Shown in pieces: positions 1-9,900 of a stretch of DNA of 64,000 nt (position 1 is the first letter of the stretch; every line of letters starts with the position of its first letter). Below the pieces are notes generated by a model, which saw nothing but the letters and a program-made list of their open reading frames with translations, made no database searches and had not been told where the DNA came from. The stretch comes from Flavobacterium resistens (lineage in GTDB: Bacteria; Bacteroidota; Bacteroidia; Flavobacteriales; Flavobacteriaceae): assembly GCF_900182645.1 (NCBI RefSeq), contig NZ_FXTA01000001.1, positions 248,001 to 312,000 on the forward strand, read 5' to 3'. The position numbers and the translations under genes are program-made.

Positions 1-381
1 ATCACACATACTCGCATTATCATTTAAATGACCTGATTTATCTAAAGTTAAACTCTCAACTAAACCACCTGTACAACTTGATATTAAAAAATTTTGCTCT
101 GTGTATGTTAAAACAAAAGTAGTTGCGTTTTCGGTAGTTTTTATTTCAAAAGTTCCTGATAAAGTTGTGATCTTATTATCATAATTTCGTGTTTTTGTAA
201 AAGTATTATCTTTATTAAATTGATACGAAAATTGTGTCGAAGATGGATCGTTTGCGTACGGCTGATCTGCATACTGATTCCATTTTCCATAATAATCAGA
301 AACTACTACATCATCAGAATCATTGTTTGAACAAGAAATAAGCGTCAGAACCAAGCTAAATAATAGTACAAATTTTTTCAT
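1..381 (-). CDS. Lipoprotein, possibly lipocalin-like (3' end outside window)
   Basis: The first 127 codons of a secreted lipoprotein are present; its C-terminus lies before base 1. It opens with a type II signal peptide (MKKFVLLFSLVLTLISC) with the lipidated Cys at residue 17, then a Ser/Asn/Asp-rich linker typical of Bacteroidota surface or periplasmic lipoproteins. The mature part has a 'YYGKWNQ' stretch followed by alternating short strands ('NTFTKTRNYDNK', 'LSGTFEIKTTEN', 'TTFVLTYTEQN'), resembling small lipocalin-like beta barrels. That similarity is a judgement from pattern only. It is divergent from recG, with about 295 bases of AT-rich DNA between them. Confidence 0.75.
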   Translation of the reverse strand, partial: MKKFVLLFSLVLTLISCSNNDSDDVVVSDYYGKWNQYADQPYANDPSSTQFSYQFNKDNTFTKTRNYDNKITTLSGTFEIKTTENATTFVLTYTEQNFLISSCTGGLVESLTLDKSGHLNDNASMCD

Positions 382-676
382 TTTTTCTAAAGTTTTAAGG
401 TTAATTATTAGTAAGACTTAACTTTATAAAAATAGTTGCGTCATAAGCTATTAAGTTAACAGTAAGATAATATTGAAAGTTTCAAAACGTTATCAAAATA
501 AAAAAAGGGAATAGACATTACATTTTAAAATTTCCTAATTAAAATCTATCTTCGCTTTCACAAAGAAAATAGAAGCAAGAGTAAAGAATATAGATGTTTT
601 TTTAGTCTAAACTCTTTCTTCTTTGCTCTATTTTATAAAATCTAAGCCAGTCTAAAAATCTAAGAAGTCTAAAAAA

Positions 677-2785
677 ATGTCAAACAATCTCCTTGAAACC
701 CCAATCGAATACTTAAAAGGCGTTGGCCCGAGTCGTGGTCAATTGCTTCGTAAGGAATTGGGAATTCATAAATATGGAGATTTAGTCAATTTTTTTCCGA
801 ATCGATATATTGACAGAACCCGTTATTATAAAATTAATGAACTTCAGAATACAGGAACAGAAGTTCAGATTATCGGAAAAATAATCAATATCAAAACCGT
901 TGAATTTGCTAAAAACAAAAAACGTCTGGTTGCCAGTTTCGTTGATGATACGGGGCAAATTGAACTGAATTGGTTTCAAGGACATAAATGGATTCGTGAA
1001 AGTTTGAAACTGAATGAAACTTTAGTGATTTTTGGAAAATGTTCTTTATATGGAAGCCAATTCAGTATGGCACATCCGGAAATTGAACTCTTGACAGAAC
1101 ACGAAAGAAGCCTCCGTTCTGCCATGCAACCGGTTTACCCTTCTACAGAAACACTCGCCAACCGTGGAATTTCCAACAGAACCGTCAATAAAATGATGGA
1201 ACAATTGTTTATTGAAACACAGGCTTTATTTACTGAAACTTTTCCTCCTTATTTAATAGAGGAATTGAAATTAATTCCTAAAAGAGCCGCCTTATTTAAT
1301 ATACATTTTCCAAAAAGCACTGATATTTTGGCAAAAGCCCAATTCCGACTAAAATTTGAGGAATTGTTTTTTATTCAGCTTCAATTAATTACCAAAAACT
1401 TAATCAGAAAGCATAAAATAAAAGGACATCCGTTTTCTAAAGTTGGTGAATTATTTAATGACTTCTATCAAAATCACTTGCCTTTTGACTTGACTGGCGC
1501 TCAAAAAAGAGTAATCAAGGAAATCCGAACTGACATGGGAAGCAACGCTCAAATGAATCGTTTGCTCCAAGGTGATGTTGGTTCCGGAAAAACAATTGTT
1601 GCCTTTATGAGCATGCTTTTAGCAATTGACAACGGTTTTCAGGCTTGTTTGATGGCGCCTACAGAGATTTTGGCCAATCAACATTTTATAGGATTATCGG
1701 CATTTGCAAATACCTTAAATATCAATATTAGGATATTGACGGGTTCAACTAAAACTTCTGAAAGAAAAATTATTCATGAAGAACTTGAAAACGGAAACCT
1801 GCAAATTTTAATTGGAACGCATGCTTTATTAGAAGACAAAGTTCAGTTTAAAAATCTAGGTTTGGCTGTTATTGATGAGCAGCATCGTTTTGGCGTGGAG
1901 CAACGTTCAAAATTGTGGAAGAAAAATGATATTCCGCCACATGTTCTGGTCATGACAGCAACACCAATTCCGAGAACTTTAGCCATGAGTTTATATGGAG
2001 ATTTAGATATTTCTGTAATTGACGAATTACCGCCGGGCAGAAAACCTATTCAAACCGTCCACAGATACGATACAAACCGATTGAAGGTATGGAAATTCCT
2101 TCGTGATGAAATTGCACTGGGAAGGCAAATTTATATTGTTTATCCGTTGATTCAGGAATCTGAAAAAATGGATTACAAAGATTTAATGGATGGTTACGAA
2201 AGTATTTCGAGAGATTTTCCGTTGCCACAATATTCGATTTCGATACTTCACGGAAAGATGAAACCAGCAGATAAAGATGCTGAAATGAAACGATTTTCTG
2301 AAGGAAAAACCAATATCATGGTAGCTACAACTGTTATTGAAGTTGGGGTTAACGTGCCGAATGCCAGCGTTATGATTATTGAAAGTGCAGAGCGTTTTGG
2401 ATTATCACAATTACACCAATTACGAGGACGAGTTGGTCGTGGTGCCGAACAAAGTTATTGTATTTTAATGACCAGCCATAAACTTAGCACCGATAGTAAA
2501 ACCCGAATGGAGACTATGGTTGGAACCAATGACGGTTTTGAAATTGCCGAAGTAGATCTTAAACTTCGTGGTCCTGGTGATTTAATGGGAACTCAACAAA
2601 GTGGTGTTTTGAATCTACAAATTGCTGATATTGTAAAAGATCGAGATATTTTATCTTTGGCCCGAAACTATGCAATGAAAATTCTGAAAGAAGACAGCGC
2701 ACTGCAAAAACCAGAACATGCCGTTCTAAAAGCTGTTTTTATTGAGTTGACAAAAAAGAAGAATATTTGGAATTATATTTCTTAG
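677..2785 (+). CDS. recG: ATP-dependent DNA helicase RecG
   Basis: 702 aa, normal length for RecG, the cytoplasmic branch-migration helicase that remodels stalled forks and Holliday junctions. The N-terminal wedge domain carries an OB-fold (about residues 60-150: 'VQIIGKIINIKTVEF', 'GQIELNWFQGHKWI'). The motor follows: Walker A 'LLQGDVGSGKTIVA' near residue 300, DEQH box 'VIDEQHRFGVEQR' near 398, motif III 'MTATPIPRTLAMS', and motif VI 'QLRGRVGRG' with the RecG 'LRGPGDLMGTQQSG' C-terminal signature. All helicase motifs are intact. The ATG at 677 fits the start of the family. Gene-end signal: an inverted repeat begins eight bases after the stop. Confidence 0.97.
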   Translation: MSNNLLETPIEYLKGVGPSRGQLLRKELGIHKYGDLVNFFPNRYIDRTRYYKINELQNTGTEVQIIGKIINIKTVEFAKNKKRLVASFVDDTGQIELNWFQGHKWIRESLKLNETLVIFGKCSLYGSQFSMAHPEIELLTEHERSLRSAMQPVYPSTETLANRGISNRTVNKMMEQLFIETQALFTETFPPYLIEELKLIPKRAALFNIHFPKSTDILAKAQFRLKFEELFFIQLQLITKNLIRKHKIKGHPFSKVGELFNDFYQNHLPFDLTGAQKRVIKEIRTDMGSNAQMNRLLQGDVGSGKTIVAFMSMLLAIDNGFQACLMAPTEILANQHFIGLSAFANTLNINIRILTGSTKTSERKIIHEELENGNLQILIGTHALLEDKVQFKNLGLAVIDEQHRFGVEQRSKLWKKNDIPPHVLVMTATPIPRTLAMSLYGDLDISVIDELPPGRKPIQTVHRYDTNRLKVWKFLRDEIALGRQIYIVYPLIQESEKMDYKDLMDGYESISRDFPLPQYSISILHGKMKPADKDAEMKRFSEGKTNIMVATTVIEVGVNVPNASVMIIESAERFGLSQLHQLRGRVGRGAEQSYCILMTSHKLSTDSKTRMETMVGTNDGFEIAEVDLKLRGPGDLMGTQQSGVLNLQIADIVKDRDILSLARNYAMKILKEDSALQKPEHAVLKAVFIELTKKKNIWNYIS

Positions 2786-2792
2786 TTTAAGA

Positions 2793-2939
2793 TGCTAAGA
2801 TTCTGAGGTACTAAGGCTCTAAGTTTTTTTTATGTTCAAAGTACAAAGATTAAAATGACAATCAAATTTGATTGTCATCCTGAGCGAAGCAGAAAGCTAA
2901 TGGAAAAACTTAGAACCTTAGTACCACAGAATCTTAGCA
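2793..2939. repeat. Intergenic inverted-repeat element (36-bp arms)
   Basis: Arms 2793-2828 and 2904-2939 are reverse complements of each other with two mismatches in 36. They enclose a spacer holding a perfect 22-bp palindrome (2856-2877, half-site TGACAATCAAA) followed by GTCATCCTGAGCGAAG (2873-2888), a string I recall as frequent in Flavobacterium intergenic repeats. No reading frame is present. It could act as a folded RNA 3' end for recG or be a miniature mobile or REP-like element. Confidence 0.8.
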
Positions 2940-3070
2940 ACTTTTAAAAAACTTCACTGCATCAAACTTTAAAATATTCTATTAGTTTTTCTTGGTGATT
3001 AGATTTGTTGGGGGACAAATTTAAGGTTGAATATCTTGATTGATACAGCAAAGTTTTTTGAATTTTATAC

Positions 3071-3673
3071 TTATTTTTTAGGAGTTTCTTTCTTTTCAAA
3101 AAGTCCGCTAAACAAACCTTTACTTACTTTATTTTTGTCATCTTTTCCTGTTGCAATAAGATGATCAATATATTCCATGTATGTTTTTTTGCGCTCTTCC
3201 AGAAAACCAATCAGATATTCTTCAGATGCTAACATGCCGCTGGCTTCCTCTATATGCAAAAGTTTTTTGTACAAGGGTTCAATAAATTTAACTACAATAT
3301 CTTCCGGAACAGATTTTCGAGTTCCAAAATAACCAACGATTTGACCATCAGAATCGGCTATAATTTTAAAATCGGTAATTACCCAATAGTATCTGCCCGT
3401 TTTTGACATATTCTTGATGATGGCATGAATATTCTTATTCGATTTGATACTGTCCCACAAAAATTTAAAAATTACTTTGGGCATATCAGGATGGCGTATA
3501 ATATTATGAGCTTGTCCAATCAATTCAAATTCATCATAGCCAGATACGTCAATAAAATCTTCATTGGCATATAAAATAGTTCCCTTTGTGTCCGTTTTGC
3601 TAAGTAATATTTTATTTTTATTCCAATCAACTTCTCTTTCTGATGGCGTTGGGCGGGTAATTCTGGTATCCAT
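3071..3673 (-). CDS. Aer-like PAS domain protein
   Basis: 200 aa, soluble, no signal peptide or membrane segment. Residues ~20-120 form a PAS domain closest in wording to the Aer/aerotaxis type: 'DTKGTILYANEDFIDVSGY', 'ELIGQAHNIIRHPDMP', 'GRYYWVITDFKIIADSDG', 'VGYFGTRKSVP'. Such PAS domains usually bind FAD and report redox state. The remaining ~80 residues are charged and helical and carry no MCP, kinase, GGDEF or HTH domain, so this protein has a sensor but no recognisable output. It is last in a minus-strand cluster with the membrane protein at 3735-4601 and the thioredoxin-like protein at 4627-5223. Cofactor and role are inferred from the family. Confidence 0.8.
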   Translation of the reverse strand: MDTRITRPTPSEREVDWNKNKILLSKTDTKGTILYANEDFIDVSGYDEFELIGQAHNIIRHPDMPKVIFKFLWDSIKSNKNIHAIIKNMSKTGRYYWVITDFKIIADSDGQIVGYFGTRKSVPEDIVVKFIEPLYKKLLHIEEASGMLASEEYLIGFLEERKKTYMEYIDHLIATGKDDKNKVSKGLFSGLFEKKETPKK

Positions 3674-3734
3674 AAATTTTCTGCATTTAAAATTAATATA
3701 TGTTTACATTGTTGCGGGTAGTATTAAAATTGAG

Positions 3735-4601
3735 TTAATGATTTGGATTTGTTTTTCCACTAACTGACTTAAAATGAATATCATTCACAAGATCATCAAT
3801 TTTTTTAGCGCTTTCTTTCATCATTTCTAGATAATTTAAAAGCTGATCGTTATCAGTATGCCCTTTTGAAACATCAATTAGTTTTAAAACCGAACTCACA
3901 GGCATTTTTAAATCTAAAGTTGTTTTGTGAATAAAATCATTATACTCTTTAGTAGCCGACATAGAGCTGAATTTTGCAGAAGCCAATTTGATATTTTCCA
4001 ATTCATATTCGTCAGAGATTTTTGAAATATGATTTTGACTATGTGCTTTAAAATAATAAGCCCAATATCCGTTCATAAAAAACACAGCACCTGCTAATAC
4101 AACGTGCACTAAAAAAGTTTCCATATCAAAATTCACTTGCGAAAAATAAATTTGCAAGCCATTTGCATCGTTGTATACATAATTTTGAAGATAGGCTAAA
4201 GCACCGTGATGCAATATAACCAAAAGAGTCAAAGGTATTTGTAATTTCCAGTTTTGATAAATAATTAAAATTGTACTCGCCACAAAAACGGTAAAGTGCA
4301 TTTCAAACAAACCATGCATTTGATAAATGTATTGCGCCATAAAAATGGCTAGTACCACTGAAAGCACATATTGATAAAACTTAGAATTTTTAAGAAAAAA
4401 TTTAGCCGAATAATAAGCCAGTAAATTCAGTGTTCCTACTCCTGCTCCAATCTCCCAAGTATCATATTTAAAGGATAAGGCGATACCAAGAAGAAAGTAG
4501 ACCGCAAGAACATAATTAATAATTGTATCGGATTTTTCTGTCATTGTAGACATAAAACTGTGCAGGTAGTCCTGCTCATTCAAACTAGCTTTTCTTTTCA
4601 T
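3735..4601 (-). CDS. Six-helix membrane sensor with kinase-like dimerisation helix, catalytic part absent
   Basis: 288 aa. Residues ~28-190 hold about six membrane helices with the 'HGLFEMHFTVFV...YQNWK...LLVILHHGALAY' pattern that I associate with the membrane module of some proteobacterial chemoreceptors and GGDEF proteins. The cytoplasmic tail (~205-288) looks like a histidine-kinase dimerisation hairpin: 'NDFIHKTTLDLKMPVSSVLKLIDVS' is laid out like an H-box followed by 'R-P-L-S-S-I', but the spacing around the His is atypical and no ATPase domain follows. It may be a degenerate kinase or a scaffold. The thioredoxin-like gene ends 25 bases before it, so the two are probably co-transcribed. 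Function unknown. Confidence 0.7.
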   Translation of the reverse strand: MKRKASLNEQDYLHSFMSTMTEKSDTIINYVLAVYFLLGIALSFKYDTWEIGAGVGTLNLLAYYSAKFFLKNSKFYQYVLSVVLAIFMAQYIYQMHGLFEMHFTVFVASTILIIYQNWKLQIPLTLLVILHHGALAYLQNYVYNDANGLQIYFSQVNFDMETFLVHVVLAGAVFFMNGYWAYYFKAHSQNHISKISDEYELENIKLASAKFSSMSATKEYNDFIHKTTLDLKMPVSSVLKLIDVSKGHTDNDQLLNYLEMMKESAKKIDDLVNDIHFKSVSGKTNPNH

Positions 4602-4626
4602 AAATTAGGTAATTAAGGGGTTAGAT

Positions 4627-5223
4627 TTATTTAGTGCATTTTGGTAATGAACATCCGTACGCTCTTAGTGCCAAAGCATCAAATGATGGGGCATTTGTAT
4701 GTTTTAATAAAGATTCTATTGCCTGCTGGGCATAATTGGTTTCAGAATCGGTACAATATCTTGTTTTATTGTAATTCCCCCGAAAATATAATTTTTGTGA
4801 ACTATCTATTAATGCGGCCTGCGGTGTAGAGAAAACGCCGACACTTCTTGCAATTTCCCGATCAAAATAAACAGGAATTCTGGCATCAAATTTCTTCTGA
4901 ATTTCTTCAATACTAACGCTCTTTTCATTGTTAATGACTACTATTTTAAAATTAACGCGGTCACCATATTTTTTTATCAGTTCGCTTACATGAGGAGCAT
5001 TAAATCGGGAACAAGGACATTCCGGATTAAAAAAATGGATAAAAACTGGTTTTTGATCCATTGTACAACATTTTAGATCAATTTTAGCTCCTGTTGCGAC
5101 AGCCACATAATCCTTAGGAATGGGGGTTGGAAGACTGTACTGAAATTCATTTTTCCAAAACAAAACCGATATAGCAGCAAAAAGCAAAGAAAGCCATAAA
5201 CCCAGAAGTAGTTTTCTCTTCAT
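4627..5223 (-). CDS. Membrane-anchored thioredoxin-like protein with CPC motif
   Basis: 198 aa with one N-terminal hydrophobic segment (residues ~5-22, uncleaved anchor or signal). The rest is a thioredoxin/AhpC-TSA-type fold facing the periplasm: strand 'KPVFIHFFNPECPCSRF' with an active-site-like C69-P-C71, helix, 'VNFKIVVINNEKSV', and the cis-proline loop 'VFSTPQAALID'. The family's usual motif is CxxC; CPC is a variant also seen in resolving or metal-binding thioredoxin-like proteins. Additional Cys residues occur at 52-53 and near the C-terminus ('CSLPKC'). It is first in the cluster with the membrane sensor and PAS protein, hinting at periplasmic redox or metal sensing; that link is inference. 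Confidence 0.75.
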   Translation of the reverse strand: MKRKLLLGLWLSLLFAAISVLFWKNEFQYSLPTPIPKDYVAVATGAKIDLKCCTMDQKPVFIHFFNPECPCSRFNAPHVSELIKKYGDRVNFKIVVINNEKSVSIEEIQKKFDARIPVYFDREIARSVGVFSTPQAALIDSSQKLYFRGNYNKTRYCTDSETNYAQQAIESLLKHTNAPSFDALALRAYGCSLPKCTK

Positions 5224-5764
5224 AAATAAATAGATTTTGAATTAAAAATATAAACAGTTGTTAATTTTGAAATTTTATTAATGCGCAAAAAATCAACTCT
5301 AAACAAATAAAAAACCTACAAATATCAATGCTAAGTACAGAAAAACGATATGATTCATACTAAAATACCGTTGTTTTGTTTAACCTTATCAATGTTACAA
5401 ATAAAATCGATAAAGCACAAAATAATTCAGATAAAATGCATTCAAAAAAAAATACTGTACGTTTTTTCTGTAATTATTTCCGCGTATTTTTACTTTTTTT
5501 GTAAACAAAAACCTACTTTAAGAATTGTTCTTTTTAGATAAAAACCACAAGTTCAGATTAAAAGCTAATTTTGAGAATAAAATTTGATATTTTTTCTCAA
5601 CAGCGTTAAACCATTGTAAAGAAAAATAGTCTAAACTTCGCAGCTAAGTAAAAACTTGTACATACAAATGTTAAATTAAGAGTAAGCTCTTTCGTTTTCG
5701 CATCAAAAAGTTAAATTTGTTAGCTACAAAAACAAAAAACCAAAAAATATATCACTTTAATTTT
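5224..5764. promoter_or_regulatory. Gap with promoter for the RND efflux operon
   Basis: Very AT-rich intergenic region. Bases 5712-5719 read TAAATTTG, an exact match to the Bacteroidota -7 element (TAnnTTTG); no good TTTG -33 box lies upstream. This implies transcription from about 5726 and favours the ATG at 5765 as the adaptor start. An ORF of 63 codons at 5350-5541 has no recognisable product and Flavobacterium-like AT bias only, so I do not call it. Confidence 0.55.
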
Positions 5765-6823
5765 ATGAAAGTAAAAAACCTAATTTATGCCTTGATTATT
5801 ATTGTTTTAGGAGGATTCATTGCTTACAGGGTAATGTCCAATAAAAGCAAAAATGACGAATCAAAAAAATCTGGTGACAAAGACAAGCCGACAACTGTTA
5901 CTGGTATTGTTGTTAAAACAGCCACTTTTGACAACAATTTATCTTTGTCAGGATCAATTGAGGCAAATGAACAAATTGAAATCAGAAGTGAAGTGTCAGG
6001 TATTGTCGAAGGTATTTACTTCAACGAAGGAAGTTATGTAAATAAGGGTCAGGTGCTTTTCAAAGTTAATGATATTGAATTAAGAGCTCAGCTTCGTCAG
6101 GCACAAACCAGAGAAGGTTTGGCTGGTGAAAACGAAAGAAGAGCAAAATTACTTCTTCAAAAAGAAGCCATCAGTCAAGAAGAATTTGATGTAGCAAACG
6201 CAGATTATGCTTCAGCAAAAGCACAAACACAATTAATAAAAGCGCAAATTTCGAAGACTTCAGTTAAAGCTCCTTTCTCAGGAAAAATTGGTTTGCGTAA
6301 TATTTCTCCGGGAACGTACATTACACCAACAATTTTAGTTGCAAAATTAGTAAACACAGGAAAATTAAAAATCACTTTTTCAATTCCTGAAAAATATGCT
6401 ACACAAGTAAATAATGGATCGAACATTGACTTCACCGTTTCTGGCTCAGACAAAGTTTACAATGCTAAAATATATGCAATAGAACCAGAAATCGCTGTAG
6501 CAACAAGAACTTTGCAAATTCGCGCGATTGCAGATAATATTGACGGAAAACTTTTCCCAGGAACATTTGCCGATGTAAAACTTCCTCTAAACATTATAAA
6601 AGATGCTATTGTGGTTCCATCTGAAGCTATTGTTCCTGTACAAAGCGGAAAAAAAGTTTATATCTCAGATATGGGGAAAGCCAAAGAAGTTATGGTTGAA
6701 GCAACTACTCGTACAGATTCGTCAATCTTAATTTTATCTGGACTAAAAGCTGGTGATACTCTGGTAACAAGCGGTGTAATGTCTCTAAAAAATGAAGCAC
6801 CAATTAAAGTTATCGTGAAATAA
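5765..6823 (+). CDS. RND efflux periplasmic adaptor (membrane fusion protein)
   Basis: 352 aa, connecting the inner-membrane pump to TolC in a tripartite efflux complex. An N-terminal membrane anchor (MKVKNLIYALIIIVLGGFIAY) is followed by the lipoyl/barrel-sandwich domain ('LSGSIEANEQIEIRSEVSG', then 'VKAPFSGKIGLRNISPGTYI'), a helical hairpin (~105-160), beta barrel and membrane-proximal domain ('VVPSEAIVPVQSGKKVYI'). An upstream in-frame start at 5717 exists, but it overlaps the -7 element, and the residues it would add precede the membrane anchor. The pump and TolC genes follow in order on the same strand. Substrate cannot be deduced. Confidence 0.92.
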   Translation: MKVKNLIYALIIIVLGGFIAYRVMSNKSKNDESKKSGDKDKPTTVTGIVVKTATFDNNLSLSGSIEANEQIEIRSEVSGIVEGIYFNEGSYVNKGQVLFKVNDIELRAQLRQAQTREGLAGENERRAKLLLQKEAISQEEFDVANADYASAKAQTQLIKAQISKTSVKAPFSGKIGLRNISPGTYITPTILVAKLVNTGKLKITFSIPEKYATQVNNGSNIDFTVSGSDKVYNAKIYAIEPEIAVATRTLQIRAIADNIDGKLFPGTFADVKLPLNIIKDAIVVPSEAIVPVQSGKKVYISDMGKAKEVMVEATTRTDSSILILSGLKAGDTLVTSGVMSLKNEAPIKVIVK

Positions 6824-6825
6824 TT

Positions 6826-6919
6826 TTAGATTTCAGACTTTGGATTTCAAATTAAAAAACGAAATCTAAATCAATTAAAATAATTATAGATTTTAAGTTA
6901 AATCAACAATTTAAAATCT
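6826..6919. repeat. Two consecutive stem-loops between adaptor and pump genes
   Basis: TAGATTTC (6826-6833) pairs with GAAATCTA (6860-6867), and TAGATTTTAA (6886-6895) pairs with TTAAAATCTA (6910-6919). The stems share the TAGATTT core. There is no T-run typical of a terminator, so they may tune expression or RNA stability inside the operon. Confidence 0.5.
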
Positions 6920-6934
6920 AAAATAAAAGCATAT

Positions 6935-9900
6935 ATGAGTTTATCAACCACAAGTATAAGAAGACCCGTTTTAACGATTGTACTGAATCTTTTGATTATT
7001 CTGTTCGGTTTCATTGGTTATACCTTTTTGGGTGTTCGTGAATTCCCTTCTATTGACCCGGCGCAAGTTTCGATTAGAACAAATTATACCGGAGCCAATT
7101 CAGACATTATTGAATCGCAAATTACAGAACCTCTTGAAAAAGCTGTAAATGCTATTGACGGAATTAGAAATATTACTTCGTCAAGTAATCAGGGAAGCAG
7201 TAATATTACAATCGAATTTAACTTAGATAAAGACTTAGAAGAAGCGGCAAACGACGTTCGTGACAAAGTTTCACAAGCCATCAGAAGTTTACCGCAAGAT
7301 ATCGACGCACCTCCAGTTGTATCAAAAGCCGATGCAGATAGTGATGCCATTATTTCGATGACAGTTCAAAGTGATTCAAGAAATTCACTTGAATTAAGTG
7401 ATTATGCCGAAAATGTAATTTCACAACGTTTAGAAACTATTCCGGGCGTGAGTGGCGTGCAAATTTGGGGACAAAAGCGTTACGCAATGCGTTTATGGAT
7501 TGATCCGGCAAAACTGGCGGCATATGGCTGTACAGTTGCTGAAGTCCGCAGTGCATTAAACGCTCAAAACGTTGAACTTCCGTCAGGAAAACTTACAGGA
7601 AACAACACTGAACTTACTGTAAAAACAATTGGAAATTTATCTAAACCGGAAGAGTTCAACAATATTATTATTCGCACCGACGGAGATAAAATTGTTCGTT
7701 TTAGCGATATTGGTGGAGCTGAATTAGGACCAGAAAATATCGAAACAAAATTAAGTCAGTCTGGTTTGCCAATGATTGGTTTGGCAATTGTTCCCATGCC
7801 TGGTGCAAATTACCTGGATATTTCGGCAGAATTCTACAAAAAATATGAAGCCTTAAAAAAGGATCTTCCAAAAGATATCAAACTTAATATTGCTCTAGAC
7901 AATACTATTTTCGTAAAAAAATCAGTTCTTGAAGTTGCTGAAACACTGGGGATTTCAATTCTTTTGGTAATCATTATTATTTACCTTTTCTTTAGAGACT
8001 GGGCGATTGCATTTAGACCTTTAATTGATATTCCGGTTTCATTGATTGCTACATTCTTCATTATGTGGCTTTTTGGATTCTCGATCAACGTATTAACTTT
8101 ATTGGCAATTGTGTTAGCAACAGGTTTGGTGGTAGATGACGGCATTGTTGTAACCGAAAATATCTTCAAAAAAGTAGAAGAAGGAATGTCTCCAATTGAA
8201 GCTGCTATCAAAGGTTCAAATGAAATTTTTTACGCTGTAATTTCGATTTCGGTAACTTTGGCTGCAGTATTCCTTCCTGTAATTTTCTTAGAAGGTTTCG
8301 TAGGTCGACTCTTTAGGGAATTTGGAGTTGTAATTGGTGCTGCAGTACTAATTTCTGCATTTGTATCTTTAACGCTTACGCCAATGTTGAACGCTTATTT
8401 AATGAAAGGCGGCGAGCAGAAAAAATCAAAATTCTATATTAAAACCGAACCATTTTTTGAAAAGATGAATAGCAGTTATGCAGAATCACTTTCAAAATTT
8501 ATGGACAAAAAATGGATCAGTTTCCCAATTCTTATTGCTTGTTTCGGATTGATTTATTTGTTTTTTACAATTCTTCCAAAAGAAACCGCTCCACTTGACG
8601 ACAGAAGTTCTGTAACAATGCGTATGACAACGCCTGAGGGTTCATCATACGAATATACAGACCGCTTTATGCAGGAAATCTCAAAATTAGTTGATGACTC
8701 TATTCCGGAGAAAAAAGTGAGTTTGGTTATTACAGCGCCTGGTTTTGGAGCTTCGGCTACCAATACAGGTTTTATCAGACTTTCATTGAAAGAACCAGAT
8801 GAACGTAAAGCTGCACAAAAAGACATTGCTGATAAATTAACAAAATGGACTAAAAGATATCCTGAAGCTAAAACTGCCGTTCTTCAGCAGCCTACAATTG
8901 CTGTAAACAGACGTGGAGGTTTACCAATTCAGTATGTTATTCAGGCGCCAAATTTTGAAAAACTAAGAGAAAAAATTCCTTTGTTCATGGAAGAAGTTGG
9001 TAAAAGTGATGTTTTCTCAACAACAGATGTAAACTTAAAATTCAACAAACCTGAAATCAATGTTAGCATCAATCGCGAAAAAGCCGAGAGTTTAGGAATT
9101 TCTATTTTAGATATTGCTCAAACATTGCAACTTTCTTTGAGCGGACAACGTTTTGGTTATTTTATCAAAAACGGAAAGCAATATCAGGTTATTGGCCAAT
9201 TTGATCAAAAAGACCGTTCTAAGCCATTGGATTTAACTTCGATGTTCGTTAAAAACAACAAAGGCGAATTAATTCAGATGGACAACGTAGTGGATGTTGA
9301 AGAGCAAAGTAATCCGCCACAATTGTATCACAATAATCGTTATATGTCGGCTACAGTTTCTGCCGGTTTGGCTCCAGGAAAAAGTATCAGCGACGGTATT
9401 CAGGAAATGGATCGTATTAAAGCAAAAGTTTTGGACGAAAGCTTCACAACTGATTTAAGTGGAGAATCTAGAGATTTCGTAGAAAGTAGTTCAAATACAT
9501 CTTTCGCTTTTGGATTGGCATTGCTTTTAATCTTTTTAATTCTGGCTGCACAATTTGAAAGTTTTATTGATCCGTTCATTATTATTTTAACGGTACCAAT
9601 GGCCGTTGCAGGAGCTTTATTTTCGCTATGGCTTTTCAATCAGACTTGGAATATATTTAGCCAGATTGGAACCGTAATGCTTATTGGATTGGTAACTAAA
9701 AATGGTATTTTGATTGTCGAATTCGCGAATCAGCTTCGAGAACAAGGAAAACCAAAATTAGAAGCCATTTTAGAAGCTTCAGAAGCGCGTTTACGCCCAA
9801 TTTTAATGACCAGTTTAGCAATTGCATTAGGAGCTTTACCAATTGCGATGTCACTTGGAGCAGCTTCTACAAGTAGAATTGGTATGGGAGTTGTAATTGT

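Noticed and set aside
5350..5541. 63-codon frame before the efflux adaptor
   Set aside because: Ile/Lys-rich translation of AT-rich DNA, no domain, no ribosome-binding site, no neighbour logic.
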